Notes under the pieces: generated by a model
What the model was told of the DNA's origin: nothing
Databases searched by the model: none
Seen by the model: the letters and a program-made list of their open reading frames with translations, nothing else
Position numbers and translations under genes: made by a program
In this document: positions 5,870-11,824 of the stretch, piece after piece
How the letters are laid out: the number at the start of each line of letters is the position of its first letter
How positions within the stretch are numbered: position 1 is the stretch's first letter
From: a virus
Direction: 5' to 3' (one strand)
DNA length: 22,453 bases
IMG/VR virus record: IMGVR_UViG_3300012349_000018
Location: 1-22,453 of that record

Positions 5870-6737
5870 CCGGCCCGCCTAGCCCGGCGTGCTCCGCCAG
5901 CCTGGCCTCGAACAGCGCCTTGTCCGCCTCGATGTGCTCGCGGCCCAGCGCGTACGTCTCGTCGTCTTCGGCCAGGCCCCACAGCGGGTGCAGGTGCTCC
6001 ACCTTGGCGTGCGGGGCCGCCACCCACGCGCCGCGCTGCCTCGCCGCCGTCACCAGCTCGTCATCGACGAACCAGTGGGCATAGCCTTCGTGCGCCACGG
6101 TCCCCGGGCCGTCCCAGGAGGCGCCCTGCTCGTCGATGTAGGCGCGGCGGACCATCGGGTGCGGCGAGTGCTCCCCGGCGGTGACCCGCGGGTTGTGCAG
6201 GTCGTTCGTGCCGACCACGTCGGCGCCGTCGCGGGCGGCGTGCTGCGCCTGGTCCAGCCACCCCGGGTGGAACTTCACGTCGTCGCCGGCGAGCAGCAGC
6301 CACGGCTCCGCGGTGCCCCGGTAGCCGATATTGGCCTTCTGCGCGAACGTCCCCGGCGGCGTATCGTCCCAGGTCAGGACTGTCGCCCCGGCGTCGCGCC
6401 ATGCCTGCGCCGTCGCGCTATCGCCGATGTCAGCGACCGCGTACACGCGGGCCAGGCCGGCCCCGGACGCCTTCAGCGACGCCATGAACGGCTCCGCGTT
6501 CCCCGGCCGGCGCAGCACCGGGACGATCACCGCCGTCTCCTCCGTCGCCGCAGGCACCGGCGGGACCAGCTGCGACAGCGCCACCTGCCCGAAGTAGTCG
6601 TCCTCGGCGAGCCACAGCGTCTTCTGGTGCGTCGTGCGCACCCCCGTGTGGACGTGGATGGGGATGCCCAGCGCCCCGGCGCGCAGGCACAGCGCCAGGT
6701 CCTCGGACAGCAGCTGACCGGTCGTCGTGTTCGGCAC
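5862..6737 (-). CDS. C-terminal part of a two-domain glycosyltransferase, after an in-frame amber
   Basis: The frame runs 291 residues from GTG 6737 (PNTTTGQLLSEDLALCLRAG). The first 50 residues are the end of a GT-A catalytic domain begun upstream: the SEDLAL motif with a likely catalytic acidic residue, and HVHTGVRTTHQKTLW. After a VPPVPAATEETA linker a second GT2-like domain starts (AVIVPVLRRPGNAEPFMASL), with WLLLAGDDVKFHPGW as its DxD-type region and HWFVDDELVTAA further on. The reading frame is the same as that of the gene at 6765-7316, with only the TAG at 6767-6765 between them, and no ribosome site precedes 6737. So this is either expressed by readthrough, translated weakly on its own, or is the inactive remainder of a broken gene. 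It overlaps the zinc-ribbon gene by eight bases. Confidence 0.75.
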   Translation of the reverse strand: MPNTTTGQLLSEDLALCLRAGALGIPIHVHTGVRTTHQKTLWLAEDDYFGQVALSQLVPPVPAATEETAVIVPVLRRPGNAEPFMASLKASGAGLARVYAVADIGDSATAQAWRDAGATVLTWDDTPPGTFAQKANIGYRGTAEPWLLLAGDDVKFHPGWLDQAQHAARDGADVVGTNDLHNPRVTAGEHSPHPMVRRAYIDEQGASWDGPGTVAHEGYAHWFVDDELVTAARQRGAWVAAPHAKVEHLHPLWGLAEDDETYALGREHIEADKALFEARLAEHAGLGGPGE

Positions 6738-6764
6738 CCGGTCATACCACGCCCGGCCGAACTT

Positions 6765-7316
6765 CTACTCCACCCGCTCGAACACCGACCGGTGGATCAG
6801 GACGCACGCCGAGCCGGTTCCGCCGACCCGGGTCAGGGCGTCCGGCGGGTACTTCCACCGCACTACGAAACCCATCTGCCCGTCGTCCAGGACCGCCCAG
6901 TCGAACACCGTCGGCGCGGCGCGGCACCGCCACCCGCCCATCCCGTCCGGGGACACCTCCTGCTGCGTGAACGCCAGCCCCCCGACCACCGGACGTTCCA
7001 CCGGGTCGGCGGCGGCCAGCAGCCGGTCCACGCTGTCCGCCGCGAACCCCATGTCGGTGTCGATCCAGAACAGCCAGTCCGCCTGCCGCTCCGCCAGGAA
7101 CAGCTTCACCGCGCTGTTCCGCGCGGCGGCGAGCCCGTCAGTGCCGCACTTGTACGCCACGTACCCGCCGCGCAGGATCCGCGCCTCATGCGCGAAATCC
7201 CACCCGATCAGCTCGATCACCGAATGGTGCCAGGAGTAGGCGACGTCCTTGCCGTTGTAGATGTAGCCGACGGCGACCGCGGCCGCCCGGTCGTCCGGCG
7301 CGGGGTCAGTGGTCAC
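6765..7316 (-). CDS. N-terminal part of a GT-A glycosyltransferase, stopped by in-frame TAG
   Basis: The protein has 183 residues, GTG at 7316. VGYIYNGKDVAYSW opens a GT-A fold, GTDGLAAARNSAV (58-70) is the nucleotide-sugar loop, and WLFWIDTDMGF (81-91) carries the DxD metal motif. GMGGWRCRAAPTVFDW and RVGGTGSACVLIHRSVFERV follow. The protein then ends ERVE-TAG, but the next in-frame codons read KFGRAWYDRVPNTTTGQ and continue for 297 more codons. Because the stop lies inside the catalytic domain, before the SEDLAL acidic motif, the 183-residue product should be inactive alone. An intact gene would give about 484 residues. It overlaps the upstream 61-residue gene by 11 bases. Actinophage genomes often carry such glycosyltransferases next to capsid genes; the acceptor is unknown. 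Confidence 0.8.
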   Translation of the reverse strand: MTTDPAPDDRAAAVAVGYIYNGKDVAYSWHHSVIELIGWDFAHEARILRGGYVAYKCGTDGLAAARNSAVKLFLAERQADWLFWIDTDMGFAADSVDRLLAAADPVERPVVGGLAFTQQEVSPDGMGGWRCRAAPTVFDWAVLDDGQMGFVVRWKYPPDALTRVGGTGSACVLIHRSVFERVE

Positions 7317-7491
7317 GGATCGCGCCCTTCCCGCTCTGACGGGGCACGATCAGCGCCTCGTCGGCGATACCGGCACCCATCCGGGCGTAGTAGAACCAGC
7401 CGCGCTCCGGGTGCCGCTGCCTGCGGTACTCGGCGGCCACGGCATGCGCGGCTGCGGCCGCCAGCTTCGCAGCCCGCGCCAGCAGGGTCAC
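7306..7491 (-). CDS. 61-residue protein with a terminase-like ALIVPRQSGKGA motif
   Basis: Start GTG 7491 overlaps the upstream stop as GTGA. The protein opens with an Ala-rich helix (VTLLARAAKLAAAAAHAVAA), continues EYRRQRHPERGWFYYARMG, and ends DEALIVPRQSGKGAIRDH. The segment ALIVPRQSGKGA matches the terminase large subunit ATPase motif ALIVSRQNGKGA of this same phage at 10 of 12 positions, and the underlying DNA is alike over 43 bases. The rest shows no similarity to terminase, and the protein is far too short to be an ATPase. Function unknown; it may be a mosaic fragment or a small virion protein. It is in an operon with the genes on both sides. Confidence 0.7.
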   Translation of the reverse strand: MTLLARAAKLAAAAAHAVAAEYRRQRHPERGWFYYARMGAGIADEALIVPRQSGKGAIRDH

Positions 7492-7733
7492 GCGCCCGCC
7501 CCGCGGCGCACGTTCCGCTTCTCGCCCGGCGCGGCCGTCGCCTGCTCCACCGGCGCGTCGGCCAGCTCCGGCGGCGGCGTCCCGGACCACTGCACCCCGT
7601 AACGGGGATCCGGGGAGAACGCTTCCGGCATCGCCTTCACCACCGGGTCATCGGCGGGCCAGTGCTCGCCCTGATGGATGGCACGGTGGCAGCTGGCCAC
7701 GAACGCGTTGTACTTCACGTAGACGATATCCAC
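7488..7733 (-). CDS. Small virion-module protein of unknown function
   Basis: The protein has 81 residues, GTG at 7733 chosen because GGGAGAAG lies six bases upstream (CTGGGAGAAGAACCCGTG). It reads VDIVYVKYNAFVASCHRAIH, then WPADDPVVKAMPEAFSPD, and a Pro/Ala-rich, basic tail ending EKRNVRRGAGA. There is no membrane segment or metal motif. The frame stays open further upstream into the hairpin and tRNA-like region, but that part has no plausible start. The gene begins the accessory operon that runs on into the glycosyltransferase, and is preceded by a 181-base noncoding stretch with a hairpin. Confidence 0.65.
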   Translation of the reverse strand: MDIVYVKYNAFVASCHRAIHQGEHWPADDPVVKAMPEAFSPDPRYGVQWSGTPPPELADAPVEQATAAPGEKRNVRRGAGA

Positions 7734-7760
7734 GGGTTCTTCTCCCAGGTTGATTGTGAC

Positions 7761-7788
7761 GGGCCCGGCACCTGGGGGGACCGGGCCC
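7761..7788. terminator. Strong GC-rich hairpin upstream of the gene at 7733
   Basis: GGGCCCGG (7761-7768) and CCGGGCCC (7781-7788) form an 8-base-pair stem around a 12-base loop. It has no U-run on either strand. It lies in the leader of the minus-strand gene at 7733 and just upstream of the plus-strand CTAGACTTGCC string, so it may attenuate or insulate transcription in either direction. Confidence 0.4.
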
Positions 7789-7796
7789 GCCACGAC

Positions 7797-7802
7797 TAGA
7801 CT
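7797..7802 (+). promoter_or_regulatory. Second copy of the CTAGACTTGCC promoter-like string
   Basis: TAGACT (TANNNT type -10) sits within CTAGACTTGCC at 7796-7806, identical to 485-495. On the plus strand it would start transcription near 7809, just before the tRNA-like element. CTAG is generally rare in such GC-rich DNA, which makes an 11-base repeat containing it more notable. No -35 is apparent. Confidence 0.35.
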
Positions 7803-7813
7803 TGCCGCTGCTC

Positions 7814-7907
7814 CCGGCTGTAGCTGCGGCAGTCGCGCGCCCCGCTCCGCGAGGAGCCCGTAAACGGTCAATGAGGGAAATTGCGGGTGCAAGTCCCGCC
7901 AGCCGGG
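7814..7907 (+). ncRNA. tRNA-like structured element, type uncertain
   Basis: CCGGCTG (7814-7820) pairs perfectly with CAGCCGG (7900-7906), like a 7-base-pair acceptor stem, followed by T-A at the position 8-9 equivalents. Directly inside the 3' strand, GCGGG (7883-7887) and CCCGC (7895-7899) close a 7-base loop TGCAAGT, one base away from the standard T-loop TTCAAGT. Between them are a GCTCC-GCGA-GGAGC hairpin (7844-7857) with a GNRA loop, a CCGT/ACGG pairing and a CAAT/ATTG stem. I cannot find a normal D arm or a 7-base anticodon loop with T33, so it is not a normal tRNA. It may be a decayed tRNA, a tRNA mimic or another RNA. It lies antisense in the gap between two minus-strand genes. Confidence 0.35.
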
Positions 7908-7914
7908 GACTCTT

Positions 7915-8070
7915 TCACGCGCCGGTCATCGACGCGCCCAGCGCGTTCAGCTGCGTCTCCACCGCGGCGGCCAGGGCCGTCTGCCCGTTGGAGGTGAAGA
8001 TCAGCCACTGCGCCATCAGGTTCTGGATCACCGCGCTGCACGAGTCGCCCGCGGGCTGGTAGACGGCCAT
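7915..8070 (-). CDS. Small protein, paralogue of the gene at 8086
   Basis: The protein has 51 residues; ATG at 8070 follows AGGAGG with eight bases spacing. It reads MAVYQPAGDSCSAVIQNLMA, then a second helix with SNGQTALAAAVETQLNALGA and ends SMTGA. The segment SAVIQNLMAQ...SNGQTALAAAVETQLNALG aligns without gaps to DPVVQNLLAH...SNGDAAAVAAVNAKLADLG of the next upstream gene, so the pair arose by tandem duplication. Two amphipathic helices with an SNG turn are predicted. Downstream of the major capsid gene, such proteins may be capsid-associated, but no function is known. Confidence 0.7.
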   Translation of the reverse strand: MAVYQPAGDSCSAVIQNLMAQWLIFTSNGQTALAAAVETQLNALGASMTGA

Positions 8071-8085
8071 GGCCCCGCCCTCCTG

Positions 8086-8283
8086 CTACTCGACGCCGAG
8101 GTCCGCCAGCTTCGCGTTCACGGCGGCGACAGCAGCGGCGTCGCCGTTGCTGACCGCGATCTCCCGGTGCGCGAGGAGGTTCTGCACCACCGGGTCCGTG
8201 GATGCTGCGGCGCTGCCCAGCACGGGCGCCGGTGCCGGTTCCTTCTTCGGCTGCGGCTTCTGCTCGGCCTTCTGGTCAGCCAT
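8086..8283 (-). CDS. Small Lys/Pro-rich protein, paralogue of the gene at 7915
   Basis: The protein has 65 residues. ATG at 8283 is chosen over the in-frame TTG at 8286 because GAGGAG lies seven bases before it. A charged, disordered head (MADQKAEQKPQPKKEPAPAP) precedes a two-helix domain DPVVQNLLAHREIAVSNGDA then AVAAVNAKLADLGVE, homologous to the downstream gene. The first codons overlap the endonuclease VII remnant. It is the first intact gene after the major capsid protein, a position that often holds capsid decoration or scaffold-type proteins; assignment to that role is inference. Confidence 0.75.
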   Translation of the reverse strand: MADQKAEQKPQPKKEPAPAPVLGSAAASTDPVVQNLLAHREIAVSNGDAAAVAAVNAKLADLGVE

Positions 8284-8434
8284 CAAGACTCCTCGTCGTT
8301 GTCACGTATCTCGCTGCGGCCTGCAAAATCTCCGGGTCATCCTGGAACAAGCCGATGCCCCGGTTGCAGTGCGAACACAGCAGGGCACGGAACCGGCCCG
8401 TCACGTGGTCATGATCAATGGCCAGGAGCCGACC
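8276..8434 (-). pseudogene. C-terminal remnant of a recombination endonuclease VII-type nuclease
   Basis: Reading minus from 8434, after an in-frame TAG at 8437-8435, gives GRLLAIDHDHVTGRFRALLC, then SHCNRGIGLFQDDPEIL and QAAARYVTTTRSLDG before TGA at 8278. The DHDH-x-TG-R-RALLC-x2-CN pattern and the GLFxDDPE.L..AA.Y tail are the hallmark of the C-terminal half of endonuclease VII (T4 gp49-like) family proteins. The normal N-terminal zinc half is absent: upstream lies only 14 bases and then the capsid stop codon. There is no ATG or GTG at the fragment's start. The remnant shows that such a nuclease gene once sat between the capsid gene and the next gene and was deleted from its 5' side. Confidence 0.75.
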
Positions 8435-8451
8435 CTACGCAGCTAAACGCC

Positions 8452-9927
8452 TTACGAGTTCGCCACGAGGAGGCGGAACCCGGCCGTGTTACTTGAATCG
8501 CTACCGATCCTCGCGTAAGCGAACCAGCCTCTCTGTCCGGTGGGCACGGCCGGCCCGGTGCCGGCCACGACCTGCTGGAACAGCTGGGGAACCAGCTCTA
8601 CCGACATGCCGCCATTTCTCGCCACGACGAAGTTGCTGAAGTCGCCGACGATGGCCTGGCCCTCGGCGGTGGTGGTCCAGGTGGTGGCGTCGGGCATGTA
8701 CGCCGACTCGTAGACGGGCCGGTTGAACAGCTGGTCCGCCCACCCCTCGGGCAGGTTGACCGTGTAGCCGTGGAACACGTTCGCGGCGCCGATCTGCCGG
8801 ATCGCGTTGTTCACGCCCACGGACATCAGCCAGGAGGCGTTCCGCCGGTACTTCTGCGGCAGCGCCTTCCACACCGCGTACGGGTCCGGGGAGGTGATGG
8901 AGCCGCCGACGGCGACCTTCACCCGGTCACCGGACACCGCCGAGATCGCGGTGAGGATCCCCTTCGGCTCGCCCGTCCCGGACCCGATGGTGAACTTGTT
9001 CACCAGCAGCTCGTCATACCCCTGCGCCAGCAGCGTGCCCATCTCCGACGCGAACCCCGGGTAGTCCATCCCGACCTCGATCGAGTAGGGGATGAACCCG
9101 CGGGCCATGTGGACCAGCACGGTGGGCTGCGCCAGGGTAGGCGAGTTGTCCGTCGCCGCCGCGGCCTCAGTCTGGAACGCCCACGTGACACCGGCGCTGC
9201 TGACGCCCTTCCACTGATTGGTATTAACGGTGACTTGCTTGGCGATCGACAGGAACGGGTTACCGCTTTCCTGCGCCGTCAAAATAATCGACGGATCAAT
9301 GAAAACGGGAATTCCGAACCCGCCCGCCGTGGTCGTCCAGTCGCCCAGCGCGCGGAATTCGTACCAGGCCTGGACGGCCCGGTTCTCCTCCGGGGTCAGG
9401 ACGGGGTGGACGTCGGTGACCATCTTCATCCACGCCGACCGGTAGTCCTCGTTCTCCGTCACCAGGATCCGGCGGGCGGTGATCGTGTCACGGCGGAGCA
9501 TCTTCTCCACCTGGGTCTTCTGCGCGTCGGACAGGTCGGCGGCGTCGCGGGAGTCCAGGATCCGCAGCGCCTTGTCCCGGGCCTCGGGGTTGGTGAGGCG
9601 GCGGGTGTCGCCGGCGGGGTCGTCGAGGCCGTACCGGATGTTCGCGTAGGCCTGCTGCACGACGGCGGGCCGCCGCCGGAACACATCGGCGATCTTGGTG
9701 TGCTTGTCGAGCCGGTCCAGGATCTCGGTGCGGAGCTGCATCCCGAGGTTGAACGCGGACTCCTCGTCGTCGGTCAGGTCGCGCAGCTCGCCCTCGTCGG
9801 TCTGGTGCAGCGCCTTCAGGTGCGCGTCGAGGACCTCCGCCATCTTGCGGAGCTCGTCGGGGGTGCGGCCGCGCAGGTCGTCCATGCTCTCAGGCATGAA
9901 CTCTTCGTGCTGTTCGGTGTCAGGCAT
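8452..9927 (-). CDS. Major capsid protein, HK97 fold
   Basis: The protein has 491 residues; ATG at 9927 follows AGGAGACAACCGT. The first 110-130 residues are charged and helical (MDDLRGRTPDELRKMAEVLD, ESAFNLGMQLRTEILDRLDK), typical of a fused scaffolding delta domain removed by the prohead protease. The remainder has HK97 features: GDWTTTAGGFGIPVFIDPSI, FLSIAKQVTVNTNQWKGV, WAFQTEAAAATDNSPTL, an IPYSIEVGMDYPGFASEM spine-helix region, and FTIGSGTGEPKGILTA, the signature GTGxxxPxG of this fold. The end has GDFSNFVVARNGGMSVELVP and GWFAYARIGSDSSNTAGFRL. It forms the icosahedral shell. The gene overlaps the protease stop by eight bases, the usual order protease then capsid. It is longer than the classic 385-residue HK97 protein mainly because of the N-terminus. 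Confidence 0.95.
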   Translation of the reverse strand: MPDTEQHEEFMPESMDDLRGRTPDELRKMAEVLDAHLKALHQTDEGELRDLTDDEESAFNLGMQLRTEILDRLDKHTKIADVFRRRPAVVQQAYANIRYGLDDPAGDTRRLTNPEARDKALRILDSRDAADLSDAQKTQVEKMLRRDTITARRILVTENEDYRSAWMKMVTDVHPVLTPEENRAVQAWYEFRALGDWTTTAGGFGIPVFIDPSIILTAQESGNPFLSIAKQVTVNTNQWKGVSSAGVTWAFQTEAAAATDNSPTLAQPTVLVHMARGFIPYSIEVGMDYPGFASEMGTLLAQGYDELLVNKFTIGSGTGEPKGILTAISAVSGDRVKVAVGGSITSPDPYAVWKALPQKYRRNASWLMSVGVNNAIRQIGAANVFHGYTVNLPEGWADQLFNRPVYESAYMPDATTWTTTAEGQAIVGDFSNFVVARNGGMSVELVPQLFQQVVAGTGPAVPTGQRGWFAYARIGSDSSNTAGFRLLVANS

Positions 9928-10936
9928 ACGGTTGTCTCCTCATGCGCCAGGCGCGGTCCCGCTGGGCCGCTCTGATGGTGGCTGGCGACGTCCCGCCGTT
10001 TCCTGGCTGCACGTCATCTTGCTTCTCGCCGCCGGGGGCGCTCCGCGCGCCGTCCCGCCCGGTGAAGTCCTCATCGAGATCGAGCCCGTCCAGCAGCGAC
10101 CTGACCGCCGCGGTCGTCGGCTCGTAGGCCGGGAACACCACCGGCCCCAGCTCGGGGCAGTTCAGCCGCAGCAGGGTCCGCAGGTCCGGCTTCCCGGACC
10201 GCTTCGTCCACCGCTGGTCATCATCGCCGGGCGGCGTGAACCGGAACGACATGCCGTCCACGGCCCGGTCCCGGACCGCGTCCCGCACCGGCTGGATCAG
10301 CCAGTTATCGGACAGCCGCGCGGAGATGAACAGGCCCCGCTGGTCCTCGTGCGCGTCGTCGATGCGGCCGAGCGGCATGGTCCCGATCAGCGGGTGCCGG
10401 CCGTGCTCGAACATCAGCACGGGGGTCCGCTTCGCCAGCGACTCGGTGAACGCGCCGGGCGCGATCTGCTCCTCGAAGTCGCCCTGGTAGTCGGCGATGG
10501 TGGCCCTGCGGTTGAAAACCGCCGCGTACCCCTCCAGCGTCAGGCCGTCCCCGGTGCTGTCGGCGCGGGTGACCTCGAACGGCACCGACCGGATCAGCAT
10601 GTCGTCGCCGCCGGGCCGCCGGGCGGGCCGCTCCTCGCCGCCGGGGTCGGCGCTGTTGCCCTCGCTGACACTGTGCCCGTGCTTGGCCATGGCCGCCTTT
10701 ATCCGCCCCTTGATCGCCTTGAGCTGCTCAGGGGTGTACTGGCCCGCGTTCTTCGCCTGGTTGATGTAGGACCACGCGGCCTTCACCTTGTCCGCCGTCA
10801 GCGGGTACCGCTTGACGCCGGGCTTCCCGGACTTGCTGGCCTGGTTGCCGTCCGCGTCCAGATAACCGGGATCGGCGTAGGAAACGTCACCGTAAGGCTT
10901 CTTCGCGGCGGCCCGGACACTGCCGATCTCGGCCAT
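9920..10936 (-). CDS. Prohead protease (HK97 S78 type) with N-terminal extension domain
   Basis: The protein has 338 residues from ATG 10936, preceded by GGAGG at seven bases; the open frame continues upstream to 11116 but that part is antisense to the HNH leader. Residues 10-90 form a basic domain (KKPYGDVSYADPGYLDADGN, VKAAWSYINQAKNAGQYTPE) that I recognise as a common front fusion in actinophage proteases. The protease domain spans about 115-240: LTLEGYAAVFN, then FEEQIAPGAFTESL, LMFEHGRHPLIGTM with candidate catalytic His178, and RDRAVDGMSFRF with candidate catalytic Ser230. It would cleave the capsid delta domain and itself during head maturation. A Pro/Gly-rich, charged C-terminus follows. 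It sits between portal and capsid genes as expected, but a plus-strand HNH gene separates it from the portal. Confidence 0.92.
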   Translation of the reverse strand: MAEIGSVRAAAKKPYGDVSYADPGYLDADGNQASKSGKPGVKRYPLTADKVKAAWSYINQAKNAGQYTPEQLKAIKGRIKAAMAKHGHSVSEGNSADPGGEERPARRPGGDDMLIRSVPFEVTRADSTGDGLTLEGYAAVFNRRATIADYQGDFEEQIAPGAFTESLAKRTPVLMFEHGRHPLIGTMPLGRIDDAHEDQRGLFISARLSDNWLIQPVRDAVRDRAVDGMSFRFTPPGDDDQRWTKRSGKPDLRTLLRLNCPELGPVVFPAYEPTTAAVRSLLDGLDLDEDFTGRDGARSAPGGEKQDDVQPGNGGTSPATIRAAQRDRAWRMRRQPYA

Positions 10937-11056
10937 AACGCGCCTCCGTATTTCAGGTCGGATTGCTGCTGACCTGGTAAAATACCGACATACAGCGGCC
11001 CCGGCGTGCAGCGAACACACCGGGGCCAGGCCATCCCCTAAGTGGAGGCGATGACC
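10937..11056 (+). promoter_or_regulatory. Divergent leader with hairpin before the plus-strand HNH gene
   Basis: This 120-base region separates the divergent protease and HNH genes. It is locally AT-richer around TGGTAAAATACCGACATA (10975-10992), where TAAAAT could be a plus-strand -10, though without a clear -35. A strong hairpin follows: GGCCCCGG (10997-11004) with CCGGGGCC (11020-11027), extended by GTG/CAC inside. GTGGAGG at 11042-11048 is the ribosome site for the HNH gene, and ACGGAGG reads the other way for the protease. Confidence 0.4.
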
Positions 11057-11824
11057 ATGGCCCAACCTACGCGCGGATGCTCTGCCGACGGATGCACGCG
11101 CAAGCACAACTCCCACGGCCTGTGCTCAATGCACGGCATCCGCCTCGAACGACACGGCGATGTCAGCAATCCCGGTGCCTTCACCTACAGCGAGACCGGC
11201 CTGTGCACCGCTGAAGGCTGCAGCAGAAAGCACGTGGCCAAAGGGTTCTGCAGCATGCACTACCAGCGAGCCCAGGCCGGGACACTTGAACTCCCCGGCC
11301 AGTTGACCTGCCAGCGATGCGGGGCCACGTTCCCGCGCCCCTACAAGAGCAAGCCAGACGCGGTGCGGTTCTGCTCGCACGAATGCCGCTACGCAGTCCA
11401 GCTCGAAGACCACAAGGCCAACCGGACTGCCCGCAGCGCCTACCTGGCCACCTGGCGGAAACGCAACCCCGAAAAACAGGCCGCGAACAACCTACGGCGC
11501 AAGGCAGCCCGGCAATCTGCGGACATCTGCCGGGTCACCGGTCGCGACCTCATCCGGCTGGTCCATCGCTACCGGGGACTATGCGCCTATTGCGGCACCC
11601 GGCCCTACCGGCATTTCGATCACGTCATCCCGCTATGCCGTGGCGGCAGGCACTCCATAGGCAACCTGCTGCCTGCGTGCGTGACGTGCAACCTTACTAA
11701 GGGCCCCCGGTTGCTGGCTGACTGGCGCCTGCGTCCGCCGCTGCCGCGCCGTTTCCAGCGGTCGCTCCGCCGTTCGGCGACTGCTGCAGCGCCGCCGAAC
11801 CTGGCTTTTGGAGCTGGACGCTGA
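11057..11824 (+). CDS. HNH endonuclease with paired zinc knuckles, inserted on opposite strand
   Basis: The protein has 255 residues; ATG 11057 is chosen because GGAGG ends eight bases before it. Two similar N-terminal knuckles, CSADGCTRKHNSHGLCSMH (8-26) and CTAEGCSRKHVAKGFCSMH (50-68), are probably DNA-binding zinc modules. A third ribbon has CQRC (85-88) and CSHEC (106-110), then a basic helix AYLATWRKRNPEKQAANN. The HNH core has CAYC (176-179), FDHVIPLCRGGRHSIGNL with D188-H189, H199 and N203, and CVTCN at 208-212. From residue 214 the gene reads antisense through the last 128 bases of the portal gene, giving a basic tail RRFQRSLRRSATAAAPPN. It is likely a free-standing homing-type nuclease inserted between portal and protease and not needed for virion assembly. 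Confidence 0.85.
   Translation: MAQPTRGCSADGCTRKHNSHGLCSMHGIRLERHGDVSNPGAFTYSETGLCTAEGCSRKHVAKGFCSMHYQRAQAGTLELPGQLTCQRCGATFPRPYKSKPDAVRFCSHECRYAVQLEDHKANRTARSAYLATWRKRNPEKQAANNLRRKAARQSADICRVTGRDLIRLVHRYRGLCAYCGTRPYRHFDHVIPLCRGGRHSIGNLLPACVTCNLTKGPRLLADWRLRPPLPRRFQRSLRRSATAAAPPNLAFGAGR

Noticed and set aside
7871-7912. Possible cobalamin riboswitch (GGGAA then GGTGCAAGTCC)
   Set aside because: The loop string matches the cobalamin core GGTGNAANTCC, but the following CCCGC-ACTG part is absent, the perfect outer stem fits a tRNA-like fold better, and no plus-strand gene lies downstream.
7796-7912. Phage-encoded amber suppressor tRNA to match the TAG at 6765
   Set aside because: No 7-base anticodon loop with T33 and CTA could be found in the element, so a link to the interrupted glycosyltransferase is not supported.
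8770-9975. Long plus-strand frame antisense to the capsid gene
   Set aside because: The minus-strand frame encodes a clear HK97-fold capsid protein. The antisense frame is Arg/Gly/Val-rich with no recognisable domain.
11117-11413. Minus-strand frame across the plus-strand HNH gene
   Set aside because: The plus strand encodes clear zinc knuckles and an HNH core. The minus frame shows no motif and no ribosome site.
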